From contig JAIRZE010000097.1 of the NCBI GenBank assembly GCA_031267375.1, positions 1 through 14,568 on the forward strand: a DNA stretch of 14,568 bases, in the 5' to 3' direction. Numbering within the stretch: position 1 is the stretch's first letter; every line of letters starts with the position of its first letter. The notes below the pieces were generated by a model. The model was not told where the DNA came from, searched no databases, and saw only the letters and a program-made list of their open reading frames with translations. Origin of the DNA: Rickettsiales bacterium. Its GTDB lineage: Bacteria; Pseudomonadota; Alphaproteobacteria; Rs-D84. Made by a program: the position numbers and the translations under genes. Positions 5,972 to 11,405 of this stretch are shown here, one piece after another.

Positions 5972-7032
5972 TATATATTATCAAATCTTGCTATGAACAT
6001 TCCAGCGAACGCCGTTATGATACAAGGCGGAACCAGTACCGCCAGCAATGCCGGCAACGATCCCGTCGCCCCCAGCGCATTGAACACATTCACCACAAAA
6101 TACAGCGCAAAGCACGCGACTATGCCGAATCCGAACTGAATCCCGAAACTGTAATTGCGCCTTTGTTTCGTCTGCGAAAACGTAACCCCCAATGTCGCCA
6201 TAGCGATCATCGTCAGCGGCAGAAACAGCAGAGTCCAAAATTGAACCCAATGGCCGCGCACATTTATTCCGATTGATTCCATTTTCTTTATAAATCCGGG
6301 CAGCTGCCAGAAAGAAACCTGGCCCGGTTTCAAATACCGGTCCAGCACTGTCTGGGGATTCAGGCGCGTTTGGGCGCCCCAATTTATAATCTTCATTTTT
6401 CCGGCATTGTCCCAGACTTTTGCGCGCGCGGCGGACAGCCCCTTGTCAGATAATGCTATCTCTTTCGCCTCTATCCTTTCCGCCATATGAAAGTCCGCGG
6501 CCTGGCGGAACAGCACTGCGTCGGTAAACACCAGCAAGTCATCCGTCTTTCGCATATTTTTCGCGCGCATTGTTATAAAGCCGCTGTCAGAAGATTCCCT
6601 CAGCCATATCGCATTATCCACCAGTGTTAAATTATCCGCCGTTATATTCTGATTGGACAACCGCACGGAATAAGGATTTACAACGGTCGCCGCAATTATT
6701 CCGATTACCGCCGCCGCGACCAGGAACGGCTTTGCCATTTGATACGGGCTGCGCCCGGCGCTTGCGATAATAATGCTCTCGCTGGATTGGGTCAGATTAA
6801 ATGACGCCAGCAGAGTTCCCATAAAAACCGCCAGTGGCAAAAACATAGGGATATATTCCAGCAATCTGACCCAGGAATCCGCGATTGCCAGATATGCGGT
6901 GTCGTTGGACGGTAGACGCTCTACAAAAGTAATAGAAAATATGATTCCGCATACGACCAGCAGGACCAGCCCCACGCCGGACAAAAACCGGCGCGTCAAA
7001 AATCTTGTTAAAATTTTCGGCTTTATATTCAA
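5971..7032 (-). CDS. lptG: LPS export permease LptG
   Basis: LptG is an inner-membrane half of the LptB2FG transporter that extracts lipopolysaccharide from the inner membrane and passes it to LptC. The product shows the family layout. LTRFLTRRFLSG enters two N-terminal membrane segments, then SSESIIIASAGRSPYQMAKPF forms the cytoplasmic coupling helix that contacts LptB. A periplasmic beta-jellyroll domain follows, then two or three C-terminal membrane segments. No ATG lies near the expected N-terminus. I chose a TTG giving NIKPKILTRFL (353 residues), which matches normal length. A GTG further upstream (373 residues) would overlap greA. The TTG lies only about three bases past the predicted transcription start, so translation may be leaderless. 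LptF is not in this window. Confidence 0.9.
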   Translation of the reverse strand: MNIKPKILTRFLTRRFLSGVGLVLLVVCGIIFSITFVERLPSNDTAYLAIADSWVRLLEYIPMFLPLAVFMGTLLASFNLTQSSESIIIASAGRSPYQMAKPFLVAAAVIGIIAATVVNPYSVRLSNQNITADNLTLVDNAIWLRESSDSGFITMRAKNMRKTDDLLVFTDAVLFRQAADFHMAERIEAKEIALSDKGLSAARAKVWDNAGKMKIINWGAQTRLNPQTVLDRYLKPGQVSFWQLPGFIKKMESIGINVRGHWVQFWTLLFLPLTMIAMATLGVTFSQTKQRRNYSFGIQFGFGIVACFALYFVVNVFNALGATGSLPALLAVLVPPCIITAFAGMFIARFDNI

Positions 7033-7049
7033 GATTTTTAGATTATAAT
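7021..7049 (+). promoter_or_regulatory. greA promoter
   Basis: TATAAT at 7044-7049 is a perfect -10 box, 22 bases before the greA ATG. The -35 position 17 bases upstream (CTTTAT) is poor. The -10 lies in the palindrome ATTATAAT, shared with the divergent lptG promoter. Confidence 0.5.
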
Positions 7050-7070
7050 GCGGCGCAAAGGAAAAAACAA
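7042..7070 (-). promoter_or_regulatory. lptG promoter, divergent and overlapping
   Basis: On the minus strand TTGTTT (7070-7065), a 17-base spacer and TATAAT (7047-7042) form a good promoter. Its -10 shares five bases with the greA -10, so RNA polymerase should not occupy both at once. Transcription would begin near 7035, almost at the lptG start codon. Confidence 0.5.
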
Positions 7071-7535
7071 ATGGAAAAGAAGCCAATATCACGCGCCGGA
7101 TTTGATGCGCTGGTCAAAGAATTGAAGCAATTGAATGAAACAGACCGCCCGGAAATACTGAAAATAGTCCAGTGGGCGCGGTCCCTGGGCGATTTGTCGG
7201 AAAACGCCGATTACAGCGCCGCGCGCGAAAAGCAGCGCCAGATTGACAAGCGCATTCAGTTTCTGGAAGAAACAATAAAAAACGCCAATGTAATAGATGT
7301 GGCCAGCCTGTCCGGGGACCGCATTGTCTTTGGCGCGAAAATTACCGCCGAAGACCAGGACGGCAACAAACTGCAATGCCGGATATTATCGGACATAGAA
7401 GCCGACGGAAAGCAGGTTATCGCCTGCACCAGTCCGGTCGGTCGCGCATTGATCGGAAAATGCGTCGGGGACACCTGCGTCGTCCGCCTGCCGTCCGGGG
7501 AACGGGAATATGAAATTTTGGAAGTGGGGTTTTAG
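7071..7535 (+). CDS. greA: Transcription elongation factor GreA
   Basis: GreA enters the secondary channel of stalled RNA polymerase and stimulates cleavage of backtracked RNA. The 154-residue product starts MEKKPIS, with AAAGGA eight bases upstream. The N-terminal coiled coil carries the tip acidic motif as LGDLSENADYSAAREKQ, containing the conserved D-x-x-E-N-x-D-Y core. The C-terminal FKBP-like domain includes RIVFGAKITAEDQDG, and the GreA closing segment reads SPVGRALIGK and REYEILEVGF. Length is normal. An in-frame TTG further upstream would add 22 residues but lacks a ribosome-binding site. The TAG stop falls inside the first word of repeat E. The gene is divergent from lptG and 65 bases before mutL. 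Confidence 0.96.
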   Translation: MEKKPISRAGFDALVKELKQLNETDRPEILKIVQWARSLGDLSENADYSAAREKQRQIDKRIQFLEETIKNANVIDVASLSGDRIVFGAKITAEDQDGNKLQCRILSDIEADGKQVIACTSPVGRALIGKCVGDTCVVRLPSGEREYEILEVGF

Positions 7536-7583
7536 CCCATAGCCGTCGGTCTTTTTGACTATGGGCTGAGGGCTGACGGCTAA
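7532..7583. repeat. Heptad inverted repeat E (AGCCCAT words), greA-mutL gap
   Basis: The left arm reads TTAGCCC, ATAGCCG, TCGGTC. The right arm on the other strand reads TTAGCCG, TCAGCCC, TCAGCCC, ATAGTC, one word longer. The apex GGTC-TTTTT-GACTATGGGC closely matches that of repeat F inside mutL (GGTC-AAATA-GACTATGGGC). The greA stop codon lies in the left arm. Confidence 0.85.
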
Positions 7584-7600
7584 AAATCCGAAGGATTTTT
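7582..7600 (+). promoter_or_regulatory. Hairpin enclosing the mutL ribosome-binding site
   Basis: AAAAATCC-GAA-GGATTTTT is a perfect 8-bp stem with a three-base loop ending directly before the mutL ATG. The Shine-Dalgarno AAGGA spans loop and 3' arm. It follows repeat E without a gap and matches the design before secF and secD. Confidence 0.55.
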
Positions 7601-9337
7601 ATGACAATTCGCATTCTGCCTGATTCACTGATAAACCAAATCGCCGCCGGCGAAGTGGTAGAGCGTCCCGCGTCCGTCGTCAAAGAACTGACAGAGAATG
7701 CATTGGATGCCGGGGCAGACCAGATTATCATTGATGTCGCAGACGGCGGGCGCAGCCTGATTTCCATTATTGACAACGGCAAGGGTATGGGGCGCGAAGA
7801 CCTGGAAAACTGCATAAAGCGGCACGCGACCAGCAAACTGCCCGAAGATGATTTGTTAAATATAAACTTTATGGGTTTCCGGGGCGAGGCTTTGCCGTCA
7901 ATAGCATCCGTATCCGATATGACAATTGATACAAAGCCCACAGCCCATAGCCCACAGCCCACAGTCGCTGGTCAAATAGACTATGGGCTGACGGCTATGG
8001 GCCTTATGCTGGATTGCAACACTGGTCAGATAAAGCCATCTCCCTGGGATTCCGGCACCCGCATCCGCGTGGAAAATTTATTCGCAAAGACGCCCGCCCG
8101 CTTGAAATTTCTTCGCGGCGATCGGGCCGAGATGATGTCGGTTGTGGAAGTTGTAAAGCGTCTGGCAATGGCGCGTCCCGATGTCGGCTTTGTGTTAAAC
8201 AACAAATGGCGCTTTGTAAAAAATCAGCCCCTGATTGAAAGAATTGCGGCGGTTATGGGCGACGAAGTCCGCGGGCGAATGCTGGAAATTAATAACGAAA
8301 ATCACGGGTTTCGTTTGACAGGTTTTATATCGGAACCCACATTGCGTCGCGCATCCAGCATAGACCAATACTTGTTCGTGAACGGCCGCCCGGTAAAGGA
8401 CAAGGTTTTGGTCGGGGCCTTGCGCGCCGCGTATATGGATGTTATGCACGCGCGGGAATTTCCGCTGGCGGCGCTGTATCTTGAATTATCGCCGCGCTGC
8501 GTTGATGTGAATGTTTCCCCCGCAAAGACAGATGTTCATTTTTTAGAGCCGGCGAATGTCAGGGGATTTATTATCAAAACCCTGCGGGCCGCGCTGGCAG
8601 CGACTTTGCAGAGTAATGAGCAATTAGCAATTATCAATGAGCAGTTATATAATGCGGATACGGATTTTTTATCAATACGCAGCCGTGCGAATGAAGCATT
8701 GGATTTTGATTATGAATTTTCTGATATTAAAAAACCGGATGAAATTGCTAATTGCTCATTGCTAATTGATAATTCTTTGCCACTTGGCAAAGTAGTCGGC
8801 CAGATCGGAAACAAATATATCTTATCCGAAAACGAATCCGGACTTGTTATCATTGACCAGCACGCCGCCGCGGAAAGAATCACTTACGAGCGGCTGCGCA
8901 GGCACGATATAAAGGTGCAGAGCTTTTTGACCCCGCTTGTAATCCCGTTAAAGCCGGAACAGGTTATCGCCGTATCGGAATTGACGGAAGAGCTTTCCGC
9001 CTGCGGATTGACTGTGCAGGAATTCGGCGAAGATGCGGTCGCCATAACCGCCGCGCCCGCCGATTGGGACCTTGACTGGGCCGCGCTTCTGCGCGTCATC
9101 GCCGACGAAGTGGCCGTGCACGGGCATTCATCGCAGGCGAATGAAAAGCTGCATCTGAAACTTGCAAATTATGCGTGCCACCATTCGGTGCGCGCGGGGC
9201 AAAAATTGTCCGCGGAATCTATGGACGCATTATTGCGAGATATAGAGCGGACCGAGCACGGCGGCGAGTGCAACCACGGCCGCCCAGTATATAAATTTAT
9301 TCCGTTCGGCGAACTGGACGGAATGTTTGAGAGATAA
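7601..9337 (+). CDS. mutL: DNA mismatch repair protein MutL (endonuclease type)
   Basis: MutL links mismatch recognition by MutS to strand incision. The 578-residue protein has the GHKL ATPase domain, with QIAAGEVVERPASVVKEL and ENALDAGA, DNGKGM, RHATSKL and GFRGEALPSIASVS. GTRIRVENLFAKTPAR leads into the second N-terminal subdomain. The C-terminal dimer domain carries the endonuclease motif DQHA(x2)E(x4)E at residues 419-430 (DQHAAAERITYE). ACHHSV near 525 and CNHGRP at 557-562 complete the metal site, so this MutL should nick DNA itself and not depend on MutH. Two heptad palindromes are embedded in frame: residues 111-135 in a variable loop between ATPase motifs, and 337-349 with 382-391 in the interdomain linker. 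No catalytic motif is interrupted. Confidence 0.96.
   Translation: MTIRILPDSLINQIAAGEVVERPASVVKELTENALDAGADQIIIDVADGGRSLISIIDNGKGMGREDLENCIKRHATSKLPEDDLLNINFMGFRGEALPSIASVSDMTIDTKPTAHSPQPTVAGQIDYGLTAMGLMLDCNTGQIKPSPWDSGTRIRVENLFAKTPARLKFLRGDRAEMMSVVEVVKRLAMARPDVGFVLNNKWRFVKNQPLIERIAAVMGDEVRGRMLEINNENHGFRLTGFISEPTLRRASSIDQYLFVNGRPVKDKVLVGALRAAYMDVMHAREFPLAALYLELSPRCVDVNVSPAKTDVHFLEPANVRGFIIKTLRAALAATLQSNEQLAIINEQLYNADTDFLSIRSRANEALDFDYEFSDIKKPDEIANCSLLIDNSLPLGKVVGQIGNKYILSENESGLVIIDQHAAAERITYERLRRHDIKVQSFLTPLVIPLKPEQVIAVSELTEELSACGLTVQEFGEDAVAITAAPADWDLDWAALLRVIADEVAVHGHSSQANEKLHLKLANYACHHSVRAGQKLSAESMDALLRDIERTEHGGECNHGRPVYKFIPFGELDGMFER
7933..8003. repeat. Heptad inverted repeat F (AGCCCAT words) inside mutL
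   Basis: The left arm is a clean heptad run: AAAGCCC, ACAGCCC, ATAGCCC, ACAGCCC, ACAGTCG (7933-7967). The right arm (7979-8003) reads ATAGCCG, TCAGCCC, ATAGTC on the other strand. It encodes about 25 residues (TKPTAHSPQPTVAG onward) in the ATPase domain of MutL without a stop. Its right arm is identical over 23 bases to the right arm of repeat J. Confidence 0.85.
8611..8771. repeat. Heptad inverted repeat G (TAGCAAT words) inside mutL linker
   Basis: The left arm (8611-8645) reads GAGTAAT, GAGCAAT, TAGCAAT, TATCAAT, GAGCAGT. The right arm (8744-8771) reads ATTGCTA, ATTGCTC, ATTGCTA, ATTGATA, the reverse complement of the same words. The 98 bases between are coding, so the unit may be an insertion carrying unrelated sequence in its loop, placed in the flexible linker of MutL. 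Confidence 0.8.
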
Positions 9338-9338
9338 A

Positions 9339-9418
9339 AAAAGGGCAAAAGGGCAAAAGGACAAATGGGCATTTATTATGTCGCAACCTTGCCCTTTTGC
9401 CCATCTGCCCTTTTGTCC
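9339..9418. repeat. Octad inverted repeat H (AAAAGGGC words) after mutL
   Basis: The left arm reads AAAAGGGC twice, then AAAAGGAC and AAATGGGC (9339-9370), a strict eight-base period. The right arm (9389-9418) has GCCCTTTT, GCCCATCT, GCCCTTTT. It begins two bases after the mutL stop and lies 25 bases before the next ATG. It is the only copy with an eight-base word. Confidence 0.8.
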
Positions 9419-9423
9419 ATAAG

Positions 9424-9442
9424 AAAACAACTAAGGTGTTTT
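9424..9442 (+). promoter_or_regulatory. Hairpin around ribosome-binding site of J-domain gene
   Basis: AAAACA (9424-9429) and TGTTTT (9437-9442) can pair around a loop with the Shine-Dalgarno AAGG, ending one base before the ATG. The stem is short and AT-rich, so this is a weaker case than those before secF, secD and mutL. Confidence 0.35.
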
Positions 9443-9443
9443 A

Positions 9444-9959
9444 ATGATAAAGAAGTGTGATTTTCCAAATTGCGAAAAGGCGGGCAAATGCCGCGCCCCG
9501 AAAACGCGCGAACTGCGCGAGTATTGGCATTTCTGCCAGGAACACGCTGCCGAATACAATAAAAATTGGAACTTTTACGCCGATATGACCACGCAAGAAA
9601 TAGAAAAAGACTGGGAAAAGCAGACTTTTGGGGATGAATTAAAAGATAAAACAAAAGCGTCAGCGGATACCGCGGACTATGTAAAATTTCTGAATGATTT
9701 TATAAACGGACGCAGCGCGTTTGACAAAGTTGCCAGTCGCAAGACCTTGCCCGGCGCGGTTGTCGCGGCATTTGCGACATTTAATCTGCCGATTACGGCC
9801 AGCTGGAATGAAGTTCAAAAAGCATACCGCGCGGCGGCAAAACTGCATCATCCGGACACGGCCAAGAACAAGACTATCCGCGGCCAGCGCGCCGCCGCGG
9901 CAGAGTTTTCCAAAATCACAAACGCCAGAACAGTTTTAGAAAATTATTTCAAGAAGTAA
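9444..9959 (+). CDS. J-domain protein with N-terminal Cys/His cluster
   Basis: J-domain proteins stimulate the ATPase of an Hsp70 (DnaK) and bring it clients. The 171-residue product has its J domain at the C-terminus (about residues 110-170). WNEVQKAYRAAAKLHHPD contains the diagnostic HPD tripeptide, and FSKITNARTVLENYF is the last helix. The N-terminal 35 residues hold a Cys/His cluster, CDFPNCEKAGKCRAP followed by FCQEH, which could bind zinc. The middle is charged and helical. As I recall, alphaproteobacterial relatives combine this N-terminus (RAP, WHFC, EYNKNWNF) with a terminal J domain. The client is unknown. AAGG precedes the ATG in a small hairpin. A terminator follows the stop. Confidence 0.85.
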   Translation: MIKKCDFPNCEKAGKCRAPKTRELREYWHFCQEHAAEYNKNWNFYADMTTQEIEKDWEKQTFGDELKDKTKASADTADYVKFLNDFINGRSAFDKVASRKTLPGAVVAAFATFNLPITASWNEVQKAYRAAAKLHHPDTAKNKTIRGQRAAAAEFSKITNARTVLENYFKK

Positions 9960-9969
9960 TATTCCGCCC

Positions 9970-9992
9970 AAAATTTGCGTAGCAAATTTTTA
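9970..9992. terminator. Terminator between convergent J-domain gene and trxB
   Basis: AAAATTTGC-GTA-GCAAATTTT is a perfect 9-bp stem followed by T and AA, ten bases past the J-domain gene stop. The AT-rich symmetric form could act on both strands. A second stem, TCCGCC-AAA-GGCGGA at 9994-10008, follows directly but has no T-run. Confidence 0.5.
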
Positions 9993-10032
9993 ATCCGCCA
10001 AAGGCGGACCAAATCGGATTTTGATATATTGT

Positions 10033-10104
10033 GTCAAATGTGGGGTGGGGACGGCGGCGCCGTGTATAAACATACATAAGCTGCCGTCCCCGCCCCACAG
10101 TTGA
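10033..10104. repeat. Long GC-rich inverted repeat
   Basis: GTGGGGTGGGGACGGC (10040-10055) pairs with GCCGTCCCCGCCCCAC (10083-10098) with one mismatch. The pairing extends outward through GTCAA and TTGAC to about 22 bp. The 27-base loop contains GGCGCC and ACATACATAAG. It lies between the converging J-domain and trxB genes. It lacks the clear seven-base phase of the other palindromes and may be a separate family or a G-rich variant. Confidence 0.7.
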
Positions 10105-10123
10105 CCCGAGAGGCAAAACGAAA

Positions 10124-11029
10124 TTATAAACTACTATTCACATACCCAATCGCATCCATCGCAACCTCGCAACCCGTTCCCACCGCCGTCGCAATCTGCA
10201 TTTTCAGGCCGCTGCGCACATCGCCCGCAACAAACATTCCCGCCGGCAGCGCGGCCGGAGCCAATCTGCCCAAGGCGTCGCGCAATATATCCTCGTCCAG
10301 ATAATCTGTATTGGCTTCGTGGCCGATCGCCACAAACAGGCCGTCGCATTCAATCCGCCGGCCGCCGGTCGTAATGGCAAAGGTCATTCCGGTTTCGTCC
10401 CCGCCGATAGATTCCAATTCCGTTTCAAACAGGCATTCTATATTCTCGCGCGATTTCACCCGCTCTACCAAGACTGATTCCGCGCGGGTAAATTCGGACT
10501 TGCGATAAATAATGTAAACCTTGGCCGCCAAGTCCGCAAGATACAACGCGTCGTTCAGCGCGCTGTTTCCGCCGCCGTAAACCGCCACGGTTTTTCCAGA
10601 ATAAAAGAATCCGTCGCAGGTGGCGCAGTACGAAACGCCGCGGCCCATAAATTCGCGCGCGCCGGTGATTTCCAACTTTCGCGGAGATGCCCCGGTCGCA
10701 ATGATAGCCGCTTTTGATTCGTAAGTTTTGTGATTATCGGCCGATATAACAAAACCTCGTCCTTCAATTTCTAGATTTTTTGGGCCTACCCAAACCGCAT
10801 TTGCGAAAACAATTTCCGCGCCGAAAGATTCGGCCTGGGCCTTCATAAATTCGGACAGTTCCGCGCCGCTGCCGGCCCAGCCCGGATAATTTTCCAGCAC
10901 CGCGATTCCGGCAGTTTGGCCGCCAAGCCGATCGCCGCCCAATACAAGGGTCTTTTTGCCGCCGCGCGCGCAGTATAATGCAGCGGTCAGTCCCGCGGGC
11001 CCGCTGCCCAATATAATAATGTCGTACAT
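10124..11029 (-). CDS. trxB: Thioredoxin reductase
   Basis: This flavoenzyme transfers electrons from NADPH to thioredoxin. The 301-residue product has the FAD-binding motif GSGPAGLTAALYCARGG near the N-terminus and ATGASPRKLE in the linker. The redox pair is Cys135-Cys138 in YCATCDGFF. GGGNSALNDALYLADLA is the NADP-binding fold, and GMFVAGDVRSG with the QIATAVGTGCEVA tail contacts FAD. The loop that usually reads HRRxxFRA reads YRKSEFTRAE here, a small change near the site that recognises the 2'-phosphate of NADPH, so cofactor preference could be relaxed. GGAGC before the ATG serves as ribosome-binding site. It is divergent from the ribonucleotide reductase gene, which needs thioredoxin for turnover. 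Confidence 0.95.
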   Translation of the reverse strand: MYDIIILGSGPAGLTAALYCARGGKKTLVLGGDRLGGQTAGIAVLENYPGWAGSGAELSEFMKAQAESFGAEIVFANAVWVGPKNLEIEGRGFVISADNHKTYESKAAIIATGASPRKLEITGAREFMGRGVSYCATCDGFFYSGKTVAVYGGGNSALNDALYLADLAAKVYIIYRKSEFTRAESVLVERVKSRENIECLFETELESIGGDETGMTFAITTGGRRIECDGLFVAIGHEANTDYLDEDILRDALGRLAPAALPAGMFVAGDVRSGLKMQIATAVGTGCEVAMDAIGYVNSSL

Positions 11030-11049
11030 TTTGCTTGCTCCGTTTGATA

Positions 11050-11166
11050 AGTAATCAGTAATCAGTGATTAGTAATTAGTGTTTCGGTGCAAGTTTATAA
11101 TTTTTACTATAATTTTGCAAGTCGGAACGCTGTAAACCGATTACTAATCACTGATTACTGATTACT
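11050..11166. repeat. Heptad inverted repeat I (AGTAATC words), trxB-RNR gap
   Basis: The left arm (11050-11076) reads AGTAATC, AGTAATC, AGTGATT, AGTAAT. The right arm (11140-11166) is its perfect 27-base reverse complement. The 63 bases between are AT-rich and hold two TATAAT boxes on the plus strand and a TATAAA on the minus strand. The trxB promoter must lie inside or beyond this element, because its left end is only about 20 bases from the trxB start. Confidence 0.9.
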
Positions 11167-11182
11167 AAATAATTTTTTGTAT

Positions 11183-11218
11183 GAAACCGGTGCGAATCGC
11201 ATCGCCCGCAAACCCACA
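11183..11218 (+). promoter_or_regulatory. Cobalamin-riboswitch-like core, probably incomplete
   Basis: GAAACCGGTGCGAATC followed by CCCGCAA resembles the conserved core of adenosylcobalamin riboswitches, where a GGTGCGAATC block precedes a CCCGCAACTGT block. The 3' partner that normally carries CAGGAGACC is not visible downstream. The segment usually complementary to CCGG is changed to CGCATC. It may be a remnant, a divergent variant or chance. A B12-repressed switch before a B12-requiring enzyme would also be odd. Confidence 0.2.
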
Positions 11219-11293
11219 GAATCGGGGCCAAAAATAAAATCAAGCATAAATATATCCAAAATTGCAAAAAAATTATTCGTTAAAAGGATGAAA

Positions 11294-11339
11294 ATACTAT
11301 ATATTGTGTATAAATCAGTAAAATAACTACTACCTGTTG
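11294..11339 (+). promoter_or_regulatory. NrdR operator
   Basis: ATACTATATATTGTGT at 11294-11309 matches the NrdR box consensus acaCwAtATaTwGtgt at 15 of 16 positions. NrdR is the dATP/ATP-sensing repressor of ribonucleotide reductase genes, and its boxes usually occur in pairs about 30 bases apart. A weaker second site at 11324-11339 keeps CTA and TGT at the right places but not the AT core. The TATATT in the first box could also be a -10 element, placing the repressor on the promoter. Confidence 0.65.
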
Positions 11340-11405
11340 ATTTTTTGTGATTCGGAGAGGGCGCAAAATCAATGGGAATAAAAGCATATTCAAAGGGGCG
11401 CCCAA

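Noticed and set aside
11183..11218. tRNA or tmRNA fragment because of GGTGCGAATC
   Set aside because: No acceptor or anticodon stems fit around it, and the T-loop TTCRANY pattern is absent.
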